In this document: piece after piece, positions 1-8,286 of the stretch
Position numbering within the stretch: the first letter of the stretch is position 1
How the letters are laid out: each line of letters starts with the position of its first letter
DNA from: Bog-473 sp963743785
GTDB lineage: Bacteria > Actinomycetota > Acidimicrobiia > Acidimicrobiales > RAAP-2
NCBI GenBank assembly: GCA_963743785.1
Contig: CAVURD010000016.1
Span: 22,396-86,395, forward strand
Length of the DNA: 64,000 bases
Direction of reading: 5' to 3'
The notes under the pieces: generated by a model
The model's database searches: none
Told to the model about the DNA's origin: nothing
The model's input: the letters and a program-made list of their open reading frames with translations, nothing else
Position numbers and translations under genes: made by a program

Positions 1-226
1 ACCGCCTGGCCCGATCCGATGAGATCGGTGCCGCTGAAGGCGGGAAGCGGGCCACCCTCGTGGGGGGCACCGGACGACTTGGCGTTGGTGCCCACCGAGG
101 TGAAGAGGCCGATGCCCAGCGCGGTGGCTATGACCAGGCCGACCAGCAGGAAGATCTTGCGGGGCTTGCGGGGGGTGGGGGCCTCGGGGGCGGGTTCCGG
201 AGCGCGTCGGCCGTCATGGGGCCCAC
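1..226 (-). CDS. Membrane-anchored redoxin-like protein (partial)
   Basis: Only the N-terminal 75 codons are in the window; the rest lies beyond base 1. The GTG start at 226 sits three bases after the ctaB stop, so the two genes are probably co-transcribed. The product begins with a Pro/Ala/Arg-rich cytoplasmic stretch, a basic RKPRK, one membrane segment (about residues 27-44) and then an outside segment GGPLPAFSGTDLIGSG. That last segment resembles the lead-in of TlpA/ResA/AhpC-type redoxins, and such thiol-disulfide proteins often sit beside haem A/cytochrome oxidase genes. The catalytic CxxC region is not visible, so the family call is inference from context and the lead-in only. Confidence 0.4.
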
Positions 227-229
227 AAT

Positions 230-1162
230 TTAGTGAACGTGATTCATGATCAACACGTCACCGGCCATGGCCACGAACAGCACGGTCAGGTAGGTGATGG
301 AGTAGCTGAAGACCCGCATGGCCTCGCGCCCGGTGGCCCGGTCGCTCCGCGCCAGGCGCCACAGCCGCGTCGGTCATGAACAAGAACCCGGCGCCGAGCA
401 CGGCGGCGGCGACGGTGTAGATGGCGCCCGAGATGGGCCACGGGACCAAAGAGGAGGGAGACGGCGACCAGCGCCACGGTGTAGAGGACGATCTCGCGCG
501 TGGTGCGCTTCATGGAGGCGACGACGGGCAGCATGGGCACGTCGGCCGCGGCGTAGTCCTCCTTGTAGCGCACGGCCAGCGACCAGAAGTGCGGCGGGGT
601 CCAGATGAAGATGATGGCGAAGAGCACGACCGGGGCCCACGCCAATGAGTCGGTCACCGCCGCCCAGCCGACCAGGACGGGCACCGCCCCGGCGGCCCCG
701 CCGATCACGATGTTCTGCGAGGAGCGGCGCTTGAGCCACAAGCGTGTAGACGAAGACGTAGAAGAGGGTGGCCGAGACGGCCAGGACGGCCGAGAGCAGG
801 TTCACGGCCAGGGCCAGCTCGACGAAGGCCGCCACCTCTAAGGTGAGGGCGAAGACCAGCGCCGCCCTCGGCGTCATGGCCCCGGTGACCAACGGGCGCG
901 CCTTGGTGCGCTTCATCAGCTTGTCGATGTCGCGGTCGACCACCATGTTGATGGCGTTGGCCCCGCCGGCCGCCAGCGCCCCGCCGGCCAGGGTGGCCAC
1001 CATCAGCCAGAGCGACGGCAGGCCCCGCTGCGCCACCACCATGGTGGGCAAGGTGGTGACCAGCAGCAGCTCGATGATGCGCGGCTTGGTCAGGGCGACA
1101 TAGGCGCCGACGGTCGACCACCCCGCTCGCTGACCCGCCAGGGCCGGGGCTTGGGAGGACAT
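230..1162 (-). CDS. ctaB: Protoheme IX farnesyltransferase (heme O synthase), reading frame broken
   Basis: Attaches farnesyl to haem B to make haem O in the membrane. The ATG at 1162 opens MSSQAPALAGQ; the UbiA-type motif ALTKPRIIELLL follows, then NxxxDRDID (NMVVDRDIDKLMKRT), the first Mg-diphosphate site, and RPLVTG. The protein runs through three frames. An extra base near 739 separates FVYTL from WLKRRSSQNIVIGGAAGAVP; another near 448 separates VSLL from VPWPISGAIYTV; a third shift near 370 leads to a third-frame tail REAMRVFSYSITYLTVLF ending in TAA at 230. Pieced together it is about 310 residues, normal for CtaB. Divergent ctaA lies 70 bases away, the usual actinobacterial arrangement. 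Three separate indels in a gene needed for haem-copper oxidases suggest sequence error, but a pseudogene cannot be excluded. Confidence 0.85.
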
Positions 1163-1228
1163 TTCACGCAGCCTACGACCAGGGAGTCGCTCCTGACCAA
1201 GCGGGGGACCCCGGTACGCTTGATCGAA

Positions 1229-2218
1229 GTGCCTGCCCGCCGCCGTGTCACGGTCTCCCCTTCGCTGAGCCATCGCCTCAATGTCCTGGCCCTGGTCCTG
1301 GTGGCCCTCATCGTGGTGACCGGAGGGGCGGTGCGCTTGACCGGCAGTGGCCTCGGATGCGCCGACTGGCCCTCTTGCTCGGTCGGCCACCTGACCCCTC
1401 AACTCCATTTTCACGGGCTGGTGGAATTCGGCAACCGCCTGGTCACCGTGGTCATCACCATCGCCGTGGCAGCGTCGTTCTTGGGGACGGTCTTCCGGAG
1501 GCCGAGGCGTCGGGACCTGGTGTATCTCAGCGGGGGCCTCGTCGTCGGCGTACTGGCCCAGGCCGTGCTGGGCGGGATCGTCGTCTACACCAAGTTGAAT
1601 CCCTATCTGGTCATGGTGCACTTCTTCGCCACCATGCTGTTGCTGGTCGACGCCGTCGTGCTGGTGCACCGTGACCGGCTCGACTACGGGCCGGGCTCTG
1701 CTCGACTGCTCGTTCCCCGTCCGCTGCTGCGGCTGCACTACGGGGTGCTGGTGGTGTTGTCCTTCGTCATTGCCGCCGGCACGGCGACAACCGGGGCCGG
1801 TCCGCATGCGGGCGATGCCTCGGGGCAGCAGGTGGCCAAGCGCATCCCGATTGCGCTGCGCGACATGGCGGAGCTGCACTCGAGTCTGGCCCTCCTGTTG
1901 GTGGGGCTGACGATTGGCCTCGTGGTCGGCCTCCACATGGGCGATGTGCCCGAGCGCGTGCGACGGGCCGGTCGGGTGCTCCTGGTGGTGATGGTGGCCC
2001 AGGCCGCGGTGGGCTACACGCAGTACTTCACCCACCTCCCCGCCGTTCTGGTCGAAGTCCACCTGCTTGGGGTCACCGTCCTCGTCATCGGGGCGGTGCA
2101 GTGCTTTCTGGCCTGCACCTTCCATCCGGCCGAGGTCGAGGTGGGTACCCGGCACGACTCCGGGGTCGGGTCCGAGGCCCAGCCGGCGGCGGCCGGCACC
2201 GCAATTGGCGCCCGGTAG
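1229..2218 (+). CDS. ctaA: Heme A synthase (COX15/CtaA family)
   Basis: Oxidises the C8 methyl of haem O to the formyl group of haem A in the membrane, acting after CtaB. The intact frame shows eight hydrophobic segments. The expected features are present: GLGCADWPSC near the N-terminus, and histidines in HFHGLVEFGNR, MVHFFATM, ELHSSLALL and VEVHLLGV that match the four haem-ligand positions. Length is about 330 residues, typical for the family. The start is uncertain: GTG 1229 is proposed, TTG 1220 or TTG 1151 are possible, and none has a strong Shine-Dalgarno site. It is transcribed away from ctaB, so the 1163-1228 gap probably holds back-to-back promoters. Confidence 0.88.
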   Translation: MPARRRVTVSPSLSHRLNVLALVLVALIVVTGGAVRLTGSGLGCADWPSCSVGHLTPQLHFHGLVEFGNRLVTVVITIAVAASFLGTVFRRPRRRDLVYLSGGLVVGVLAQAVLGGIVVYTKLNPYLVMVHFFATMLLLVDAVVLVHRDRLDYGPGSARLLVPRPLLRLHYGVLVVLSFVIAAGTATTGAGPHAGDASGQQVAKRIPIALRDMAELHSSLALLLVGLTIGLVVGLHMGDVPERVRRAGRVLLVVMVAQAAVGYTQYFTHLPAVLVEVHLLGVTVLVIGAVQCFLACTFHPAEVEVGTRHDSGVGSEAQPAAAGTAIGAR

Positions 2219-2271
2219 GATCTCCTTTTCACCCGGGCACGGACCGCTTTCTGTCTACCCGTGCCCGATCT

Positions 2272-2344
2272 GCCCCCATCGTCCAGCGGCCTAGGACGCC
2301 ACCCTTTCAAGGTGGTAACACGGGTTCGAATCCCGTTGGGGGTG
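2272..2344 (+). tRNA. tRNA-Glu (anticodon TTC)
   Basis: A 73-base cloverleaf. Acceptor GCCCCCA pairs with TGGGGGT (first pair G-T); the anticodon stem is CCACC/GGTGG with loop CTTTCAA, giving anticodon TTC; the T arm is ACGGG-TTCGAAT-CCCGT. CCA is not encoded. The 3' end is followed within ten bases by an IS-like inverted-repeat stretch. Confidence 0.95.
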
Positions 2345-2352
2345 CTCGCTGG

Positions 2353-2520
2353 CTGGACTGAACCCCGTTTGGTGGTCCAGTTGGGCTTGACCCCGATTGG
2401 CAGACCGCGCTCATGACACTGCGGCCTGGTGGATGTGGGCGGGTGTAGATCCTCGAGTTCGGTCCGGGTCAGGTAATTCAAGGTGCTGCGGCGCGGCAGC
2501 CAACGCGGCCGAGGCATCAG
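2353..2520 (-). mobile_element. Possible IS3-type remnant next to tRNA-Glu
   Basis: On the minus strand, bases about 2510-2440 translate to a segment containing RRSTLNYLTRTELEDLH, which resembles the RRHSxLxxLSPxEYE end of IS3-family transposases. Bases 2353-2380 form CTGGAC...GTCCAG around AACCCCGTTTGGTGG, similar in style to actinobacterial IS3 terminal repeats. No catalytic DDE region and no opposite end are visible. If correct, this is only the last 50 or so codons and one end of an element, heavily decayed. The 2521-2628 stretch holds nothing else I recognise. Confidence 0.3.
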
Positions 2521-2628
2521 CGAGAACAGGATCTCGGACCGCTGTGGCGTATGACGCGAAACGAGAGGGCCGAAGCCCTCCCGAATCCGCCCCACCGCCA
2601 ACGCGCCCCCCGAAGGATGATTAGCGCG

Positions 2629-2793
2629 CTACCACCTGTAGAACCGGTGATTGCCTGCACCTTCGCCACGGCCCAGAGCAACTCCAGCGATCCAAAAAAT
2701 GGCGAAGATGACAGCGGCGATCCATAAGACGTGCAGTGCGAAGCCTGCACCCGCAAGGATCAAGACCAGAAGCAGCAATAGAAGAATAAGCAC
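2629..2793 (-). CDS. Small hydrophobic membrane protein (54 aa)
   Basis: GTG start at 2793 with a good Shine-Dalgarno AAGGGGG four bases upstream. The product is two hydrophobic segments (residues 1-20 and 23-40) followed by a short polar tail ending in HRFYRW. Small actinobacterial hydrophobic proteins with a central LW-I-A turn and a C-terminal YRW are common and uncharacterised (DUF5670/lmo0937-like). The strong ribosome site, the Trp/Tyr-rich end and the lack of any better frame on either strand support a real gene. Function unknown; such proteins are often found with envelope-stress genes, and a STAS gene lies next to it. Confidence 0.6.
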   Translation of the reverse strand: MLILLLLLLVLILAGAGFALHVLWIAAVIFAIFWIAGVALGRGEGAGNHRFYRW

Positions 2794-2946
2794 GGTTCCC
2801 CCTTCAAGGATTGCCCGATGTGGACAACATCTGTTTACCCGGAATCACCAAATGGGAAACGCCGTAGAGCCCGAATGGCGACTTCTCGACCAACTGCCGA
2901 ATGGTCGCTGACGCCCCACCCGCCTAGGGTCAAGACGCCTGGCATA

Positions 2947-3109
2947 ACGCGCCAGAATCCCGGGCGTCCCGCACCCGGAATCTGGCGCTCAGGTTGCAAG
3001 AGTCAGGCTCGTGACTACAACCTCTCCTGTACCCCCTGAGACTGATGACATACCCCAAATGCCACTAGTCCTAACCCGCGTATGCGTTATGGCCTTATGT
3101 TCAAGTAGC
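2947..3109. repeat. Diverged repeat, copy 1 (with hairpin)
   Basis: Matches 4188-4344 over about 160 bases. Shared blocks include GCGCCAGA-TCCCGGG, CAGGTT-CAAG, ACCCCCTGAGAC, TGATGACATACCC/TATGACATACCC and TTATGTTCAAGTAGC. It covers the last seven codons of the STAS gene and about 140 bases beyond its stop. Within it, 2949-2964 and 2974-2988 are near-perfect inverted arms (GCGCCAGA..CCCGGG / CCCGG..TCTGGCGC) around a nine-base loop. There is no T-run, so it could be a Rho-type or processed 3' end or a mobile palindromic unit. Confidence 0.6.
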
Positions 3110-3425
3110 CAGCGAGGCCCGAAATCTGAATCAATTTCATCGTGCGTGGCTGTGGCGAGCGGATGATCAAAATACGCCCGTTGGCGTCCATCCGCTTATG
3201 GGCCGAAACGAGCAGACCAAGGCCGGTCGAGTCAATGAACGTCACGCGTTCCATGTCGAGCTCGACCGAGTCGGCAACGTCCAGCGCCGCACCTTGAAGG
3301 GCATTTACCAACTCTGGTGAGCTCGCCACATCCAGCTCACCCGCGAGCGCAATGACGGCACCGGTACCGTAATAACTCACGTCGATCTGGAATAGATCAG
3401 AACCAAGCGACTTTTCCAGCGTCAT
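3087..3425 (-). CDS. STAS-domain anti-anti-sigma factor (SpoIIAA/RsbV-like)
   Basis: A 112-residue single-domain protein. The ATG at 3425 has GAGAGGGG upstream. The sequence follows the SpoIIAA fold order: beta strands around VIALAGELDVASSPEL, then the phosphorylation loop FIDSTGLGLLVSAHK, where the Ser of DSTGLG is the residue normally phosphorylated by an anti-sigma kinase, then ILIIRSPQPRTMKLIQISGL. Dephosphorylated family members bind the kinase and free a sigma factor. No RsbW-like kinase or sigma gene is nearby, so the partner is unknown. The last codons lie in a repeat that reappears without the gene at 4188-4344. Confidence 0.88.
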   Translation of the reverse strand: MTLEKSLGSDLFQIDVSYYGTGAVIALAGELDVASSPELVNALQGAALDVADSVELDMERVTFIDSTGLGLLVSAHKRMDANGRILIIRSPQPRTMKLIQISGLAGYLNIRP

Positions 3426-3742
3426 GGCCAAACCCCTCTCTCTATTGCGGGAGTCGGGTCAAGCTGCTGTCAAACTTGGCCATTGGCCACGCTACACACA
3501 GACGGCGTGGGAGCGACCGTGGGCGTGCGCGACGTGGGCAGCGACCGATTGCCGAGTCGATGTGGAACGTGCGGCACACCGCGGGACCGAGTGGTGAAGC
3601 TTGACGGGAAACGTCCGGTAAAAGTCAAGGGGGGGCCGCTCCTACGAAGTGTGCGTCCAGGGACTGGAGGCCAACCCGAGACCCGGGATCGTCACTAGCG
3701 CTGTGTGCGGAGCATGAGGCAACGCTTGCTCGTTGGAGCGTT
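3426..3742. other. Intergenic, nothing recognised
   Basis: About 317 bases between the STAS gene start and the 3' end of the next minus-strand gene. A 71-codon plus-strand frame (3483-3698) has no ribosome site and no family resemblance. I see no tRNA, terminator or convincing promoter apart from what must drive the STAS gene. Confidence 0.4.
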
Positions 3743-4111
3743 CTAGGGTTGCCGAGGAACAACGCGACAAGGCACAAGAACCTTCTCATTGAGGTGGTAG
3801 CTGGCGCACACCCGGTGATACCCATCGGCGATCCACAACGGATCGCCATAGACGAGAAGCACCGGGGAGAGCTTGGTGCCGAACTTGACCCTTTCGAGGT
3901 CGGCGGCCACCTCGGGATCGTCGGCTGCCAAGAGTGCAAGACCGCCCGCACGCAAGATGTCCTTGGCCGCGAAATGACTCAGTGATTGCTGCTTCTTCAA
4001 GGCCTTTCGTAGCTTGGTCGCAGAATTGAGTCCAACGAGCAAGGTGAGATAGGACTGGGCGGCTGGAAAGTCCTGTGCCTCAGGCTCATCTTTCCAGTGT
4101 TCGTCAGCCAT
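3743..4111 (-). CDS. Conserved hypothetical protein with ParB-like IADGYHR motif (122 aa)
   Basis: The ATG at 4111 is preceded by AGAGGATGGA. It is a soluble protein of 122 residues. Residues about 95-110 (PLWIADGYHRVCASYHL) resemble the substrate loop of ParB/sulfiredoxin-fold proteins, where a D-G-x-H-R sequence is typical, but the flanking ParB helix-turn-helix is absent. The N-terminal half (LLVGLNSATKLRKALKKQQ, then AAKDILRAGGLALL) is helical. Similar short proteins occur in mycobacteria and relatives without known role. It stands alone between two copies of the diverged repeat. DNA binding or nucleotide binding is possible but not shown. Confidence 0.6.
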   Translation of the reverse strand: MADEHWKDEPEAQDFPAAQSYLTLLVGLNSATKLRKALKKQQSLSHFAAKDILRAGGLALLAADDPEVAADLERVKFGTKLSPVLLVYGDPLWIADGYHRVCASYHLNEKVLVPCRVVPRQP

Positions 4112-4187
4112 GATGAATCCATCCTCTCATCGGGCGGCAACTATGCGGCCACTATGAAGCAAAGACGCCTCTGGGACGCCCGGCTCG

Positions 4188-4344
4188 ACGCGCCAGATCC
4201 CGGGTGACAGGCCCGGATTTAGTAATCAGGTTACAAGGATTCGGTTCATGACAACCCGTTCCCTTGCACCCCCTGAGACGTATGACATACCCAAGGGCCA
4301 GTGCCCTTAACCGCGCACGTGTTATGGCGTTATGTTCAAGTAGC
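4188..4344. repeat. Diverged repeat, copy 2 (orphan STAS-gene tail)
   Basis: Second copy of the 2947-3109 repeat, in the same orientation, about 1.24 kb away. It keeps the TTATGTTCAAGTAGC block that encodes the STAS C-terminus in copy 1, but here no STAS frame lies upstream and the left hairpin arm has lost its partner. It looks like the leftover of a duplicated STAS 3' region, or a conserved non-coding element retained by itself. Confidence 0.55.
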
Positions 4345-4366
4345 TCAACAACTTGCACGTTGATGC

Positions 4367-4531
4367 CTACTTCAGTCGCAGTACCCCCCGTCGCAACGAA
4401 GCAAGCACTGTACGGAGTGAGCGCACGGTTCGAAGGGACCTCGATCCCCGAGGAATGCGCGCGGAAACCTCGAGTTCCTGCGCCCGCTCCAGCTGGACGA
4501 TTTGAGCCAGGGCGTAGTTCAAGGTCTGCAT
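4367..4531 (-). CDS. Small basic protein (54 aa), unknown function
   Basis: The ATG at 4531 has a strong Shine-Dalgarno (GAGGAAGGAG) and opens MQTLNYALAQIVQLERAQEL. The rest is helical and strongly basic with a duplicated RSLRTV, ending RRGVLRLK. Short actinobacterial proteins starting MxTxxYALA followed by an Arg-rich helix are widespread and uncharacterised. The ribosome site and this characteristic N-terminus argue for a real gene. The longer in-frame extension to 4675 lacks a ribosome site and was not used. Confidence 0.5.
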   Translation of the reverse strand: MQTLNYALAQIVQLERAQELEVSARIPRGSRSLRTVRSLRTVLASLRRGVLRLK

Positions 4532-4713
4532 GGCGTCTCCTTCCTCTCGGGCGTTGCCACGTTGGCGAAGCGTTCCATGGAGGTGTGACGGGTCGGGCAC
4601 CTCAGACTCATCGCGAAGCGAGGAAATGATCCCTGAGCTGCAGAAACACTTGGTCACTGGCTGCGAAGAACCCACCCTGCTGATCTCGTTGGGGTCTGGT
4701 AAACCCTTCGACC

Positions 4714-5691
4714 ATGCGTGTCCTCGTCACCGGAAGCTCGGGGCATCTCGGACGAGCTCTCGTCCGAGTCCTGAAGTCTGAGGGCTACGAGGTCATCGGC
4801 CTCGACCTCCTCGCCTCGGCAGAAACGGACGCAGTCGGATCGATCACCGACCGCTCGCTCGTCCGGCGCTGCATGGCAGAGGTGGGAGCGGTCATCCACA
4901 CGGCTACCCTCCACAAACCCCACGTCGGCACGCACAGTCGCCAGGAGTTCGTCGACACGAATGTCACGGGCACGCTCTCCCTCCTGGAAGAGGCAGCAGA
5001 GGCCGGGGTCGGCTGTTTCGTCGTGACCAGTACGACGAGCGTCTTCGGGCGGTCGCTCGTCCCGTCGCCGGGCGCGCCGGCTTCATGGATCACCGAGGAT
5101 GTCGTCCCGCTGTCCAAGAACATCTATGGCGCGACCAAGATTGCCGCAGAGGAGCTCGGGCAACTCTTCCATCTCGACCACGGGCTGCCCTGCATCATCT
5201 TGCGGACCTCCCGCTTCTTCCCCGAGGCCGACGACAATCCCGAGATGCGGGACACCTACGTCGACGCCAATATCAAGGTCAACGAGCTTCTCTACCGCAG
5301 GGTCGACATCGAGGACGTGGTCAGCGCCCATCTCACCGCTCTGCGCCAAGGGAGCTCGATCGGGTTCGGTCGTTACATCATCAGCGCCACGACGCCGTTC
5401 GCCCGCGGCGACCTGGCTGAGCTGCGGTCAGATGCGCCGTTGGTGGTACGCCGGTTGTTCCCGGAATGCGAGGACATCTACGCCCGCCGTGACTGGCGGC
5501 TCTTCCCGAGCATCGAGCGTGTCTACGTGAACACACATGCACACGACGAGCTCGGATGGTCACCCCGCTACGACTTCCGGCATGCCCTGGCCTGCCTCCA
5601 GGCCGGCACCGACCCGAGAAGCCCATTGGCCGTCGAGATCGGGGCCAAGGGCTACCACGCCACCTCTACCTATCCATACACGCAGGGCTGA
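4714..5691 (+). CDS. NAD(P)-dependent epimerase/dehydratase family protein
   Basis: An extended short-chain dehydrogenase of 325 residues. The N-terminal Rossmann motif is VTGSSGHLG (residues 5-13), followed by an acidic strand end (GLDLLAS), VIHTATLHKPHVG in the position of the usual HLAA, and the catalytic YGATK with an upstream TSTTSVFG Ser/Thr. Substrates in this family are usually nucleotide sugars or lipid precursors; specificity cannot be read here. C-terminal residues about 250-320 (ERVYVNTHAHDELGWSPRYDFRHAL) form the typical substrate domain. It is monocistronic, divergent from the small gene at 4367. Confidence 0.85.
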   Translation: MRVLVTGSSGHLGRALVRVLKSEGYEVIGLDLLASAETDAVGSITDRSLVRRCMAEVGAVIHTATLHKPHVGTHSRQEFVDTNVTGTLSLLEEAAEAGVGCFVVTSTTSVFGRSLVPSPGAPASWITEDVVPLSKNIYGATKIAAEELGQLFHLDHGLPCIILRTSRFFPEADDNPEMRDTYVDANIKVNELLYRRVDIEDVVSAHLTALRQGSSIGFGRYIISATTPFARGDLAELRSDAPLVVRRLFPECEDIYARRDWRLFPSIERVYVNTHAHDELGWSPRYDFRHALACLQAGTDPRSPLAVEIGAKGYHATSTYPYTQG

Positions 5692-5878
5692 TTCAATCGC
5701 GACGACCGGACTTCGAGACATTCGGTGTCAGATGGCCGCTTGGTCCATCACTCGGGAGTACTGCTCGCCTGCCGCTCAGCCCGGATCGGCCTAAAGTTCG
5801 CAACGACTCCGAGCCGGCCCGTTCCTGATGGTGGGTTTCGGCAGAATAAGGGAGTCGTTGGTCCAGAAGGAGAAGGCG

Positions 5879-6301
5879 ATGCGATTCAACCACATGGAGT
5901 TGACCTTTCCGATCGGAAGCCTCACCGGGGAGTTTCGTGAGGAGATTGACGCTTTCTATTCCTCCATCTTCGGATGGACTGCGCTGGACACCGAAGTGGT
6001 CGGGCAGTCGTGTCATTTGCTATTCCCCGACCCCGACCAGTTCATCCTCCTGGCCGAGAGCACCAAGCCCATGAACTCGCCCGGCTACGACCACCTCGGT
6101 TTGTTGCAGGACACACGCGAGGAAGTCGATGGCCTGCTCGTTGCGTGCGAGCGCTACGCCGACAAGGACGACCGAGTCAAGATTGTGCGCTACGACGATC
6201 TCGTTTATCCCGAATTGACGGTGCACGCCTTCTACGTCAAGTACCTGTTGCCGATCTACTTTGACGTCCAGAGCATGGAGCGGCCGCCCACCGAGGACTG
6301 A
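5879..6301 (+). CDS. VOC (glyoxalase/bleomycin-resistance) superfamily protein
   Basis: 140 residues from the ATG at 5879, which has AGAAGGAG just upstream; a longer in-frame extension to 5828 lacks a ribosome site. MRFNHMELTFPIG gives the first VOC strand with a possible metal His; REEIDAFYSSIFGW is the helix-strand signature of the fold; and SPGYDHLGLLQ supplies a second His. One beta-alpha-beta-beta-beta pair of modules fits the length. Substrate unknown; dioxygenases, isomerases and resistance proteins share this fold. Confidence 0.75.
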   Translation: MRFNHMELTFPIGSLTGEFREEIDAFYSSIFGWTALDTEVVGQSCHLLFPDPDQFILLAESTKPMNSPGYDHLGLLQDTREEVDGLLVACERYADKDDRVKIVRYDDLVYPELTVHAFYVKYLLPIYFDVQSMERPPTED

Positions 6302-6412
6302 CCATCACATCGTCGCGTCGCTGAACGTTCTTCGCCGGGTGTCGATCGCGCTCGACGGTGGCACGGGGGTTCGAGCCCGTGGTGGGTGCTCTCGCCACGG
6401 CGGGCTCACACC

Positions 6413-7231
6413 TCAGGATTTGCCGCCTTCGTACACCTCGGTGAAGAGGCCACCTTGGGCCGCCTCGGCGCCGGACCTCCCGCCGCCTCGACCGCGCAGC
6501 ACAAAGGCGATACCGACGGCGAGCACGGCTCCGGCGATCGGACCGGCCGCATAGACCCAGTACCCGGTGAAGGTGGTCGAGACCAGGTCGGGCCCGAAAG
6601 TGCGGGCCGGGTTCATGGAAGCCCCCGAGATGGGGCTGCCCCACAGACCGGCCAGGGCGATGTAGCCCCCGACCCCGAAGGCACCGATAATGCCGATGTT
6701 CTGGGCACCGGAGGCCGTGCCCAGGATCACGCTGACCAGTCCCACCGTCAAGATCAGCTCCATCCAGAAGGCCGCCAGATGGGAGTAGCCGTGGGCGGGA
6801 TAGTTGGAGCCGTAGGTGGCCGATACGTTGACGACGGCGTGCAGGAAGAGGGCGGCCAAAGTGGCGCCGATCAGCTGCGCCACGACGTAACCGGGCACCC
6901 GCCGCCACGGGAAGTCGCGGCGCAGGGCGAAGGCGATGCTGACGGCAGGGTTCAGGTGCGCGCCCGACACCTTGCCCATGAACAAGATGATGGCCATGAC
7001 CATCAGTCCCGGCGCCACCACGGCGGCCTGGCGGCTGATCACGCCCGGAAAGGCGTGGCTCATCATGCCGGCACCGGCGGCCACCAGGACGAGGAAGAAC
7101 GTGCCGAGCAGCTCGGAGGACAAGCGCCGCCACCCCTGACGTGGATCATTGAAGTTGTTGATGCGCTCGATGACGCCCTGCTCGTAGCGGGTCAGCACGC
7201 CTTCGGTCGGGAGTTCCTGCTCGGGGCTCAT
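6413..7231 (-). CDS. MIP family aquaporin/glycerol channel
   Basis: A six-helix channel of about 272 residues. Both NPA boxes are intact: HLNPAVS in the first half and SMNPARTFG in the second, the latter carrying the selectivity-filter Arg. The start is set at ATG 7231, which has GGTGAGG upstream. The N-terminal 35 residues are hydrophilic. The C-terminus is Gly/Arg-rich. Water versus glycerol transport cannot be decided by eye; the length and the ASMNPARTFGPDL sequence favour an aquaporin-like channel. Neighbouring SDR and GH15 genes in the same direction may reflect osmolyte or polyol metabolism. Confidence 0.88.
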   Translation of the reverse strand: MSPEQELPTEGVLTRYEQGVIERINNFNDPRQGWRRLSSELLGTFFLVLVAAGAGMMSHAFPGVISRQAAVVAPGLMVMAIILFMGKVSGAHLNPAVSIAFALRRDFPWRRVPGYVVAQLIGATLAALFLHAVVNVSATYGSNYPAHGYSHLAAFWMELILTVGLVSVILGTASGAQNIGIIGAFGVGGYIALAGLWGSPISGASMNPARTFGPDLVSTTFTGYWVYAAGPIAGAVLAVGIAFVLRGRGGGRSGAEAAQGGLFTEVYEGGKS

Positions 7232-7509
7232 GGTCACCTCACCCAGCGCTGAACGTCAGAAGGGGTTGCGGAACGGGTCGAACCGACCAGCCCTCGGCCC
7301 AGCCGGAAGGATTCACCGGCTGGCGGCCGTGTGCCGGGCGTCGTGGTCGTCGGCTGGGCGAGCAAGGCCTGGGCGCCGTCGCCGGAAAAGCACGAGCCGT
7401 GGATGACCGCGGTGGTCGGCCCGGCCGCCCCGGAAGGTCGAAGGCCGTCGAAGGCCGTGAACTTGATGTTGGGTGCGGCGCTCCGGCCCACGGGTCGTCC
7501 GGCTCCCGC

Positions 7510-8286
7510 TCAGAGCCCGGGGCTGCTCTGCATGATGCCCCCGTCGGCGAAGATCGTGGTGGCGGTGATGTAGCTCGCTCCGCCGCCGGCCAGGAAGGCC
7601 ACGACGCTGCCGATTTCAGCGGGCTCGGCCATACGCCCGATCGGGATCGCCGCGTCCAGCTTGGCCAGCAGGGTCGGGTCGGCCGCCGTAGACGCGTTGA
7701 TCGGGGTGTCGACCGCGCCCGGTCCCACGCCGGTCACCGTGATCCCGTGCGGGGCCAGCTCGACGCCTGCGCAACGCGTCAGCATGCGCATCCCACCCTT
7801 GGATAGGCAGTAGGCCGTGTTGCCGGGCATGGGCCAGTCCTCATGGACCGAGGTCATGTTGATGATCCGACCTCCGCCACCCTGCGCGATCATCTGCTTG
7901 GCCGCCACCTGCGTACCGAAGAAGGCGCTCTTGAGGTTCACCCCGAGAACGAACTCGTATTCCTTCTCCGTGGTGTCGAGCACCGAGGTCCGGGTCTCGA
8001 CGCCCGCATTGTTCACCATGATGTCGAGCCGGCCGAAGGTCTTGACGGCCGAGTCCACCAGCCGCTGCAGGTCCTCGACCTTGCTCACGTCGGCATCGAC
8101 GCCGATGGCCTGGTCGCCGAGGGCCTCGACCTGGCGCTCCAGGTCCTCGGTGGCGGCGGGATTGCTCACGTAGTCGATGACCACGTTCGCCCCGTCACCG
8201 GCCAGCGCCAGGACGACGGCCTTGCCGATGCCGCTGTTGCCGCCGGTGACGATGGCCACCTTTCCTTTGAGTGCATCCGTGGCCAT
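7510..8286 (-). CDS. SDR family oxidoreductase (glucose 1-dehydrogenase-like)
   Basis: A classical short-chain dehydrogenase of 258 residues. TGGNSGIG (residues 15-22) binds NAD(P), NNAG follows at about 92, the catalytic Ser is in MTSVHEDW and the YxxxK is in YCLSKGG. The C-terminal YITATTIFADGG is the classic family end. The closest general pattern is glucose 1-dehydrogenase/3-oxoacyl reductase. It is followed on the same strand by the aquaporin gene 278 bases downstream; a small open frame in that gap (7234-7491) is not convincing. Confidence 0.85.
   Translation of the reverse strand: MATDALKGKVAIVTGGNSGIGKAVVLALAGDGANVVIDYVSNPAATEDLERQVEALGDQAIGVDADVSKVEDLQRLVDSAVKTFGRLDIMVNNAGVETRTSVLDTTEKEYEFVLGVNLKSAFFGTQVAAKQMIAQGGGGRIINMTSVHEDWPMPGNTAYCLSKGGMRMLTRCAGVELAPHGITVTGVGPGAVDTPINASTAADPTLLAKLDAAIPIGRMAEPAEIGSVVAFLAGGGASYITATTIFADGGIMQSSPGL

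Noticed and set aside
374..2155. A 593-codon minus-strand frame covering ctaA and ctaB
   Set aside because: Only its part below 1162 is real (the N-terminal portion of CtaB); the rest is antisense to ctaA.
6352..6392. tRNA-like GGGTTCGAGCCCGTG stretch
   Set aside because: The T-arm cannot form five proper pairs with a seven-base loop, and no anticodon or D arm precedes it.
7234..7491. An 85-codon minus-strand frame between the SDR and aquaporin genes
   Set aside because: No ribosome site, no family pattern; may be a gene remnant but nothing supports a call.
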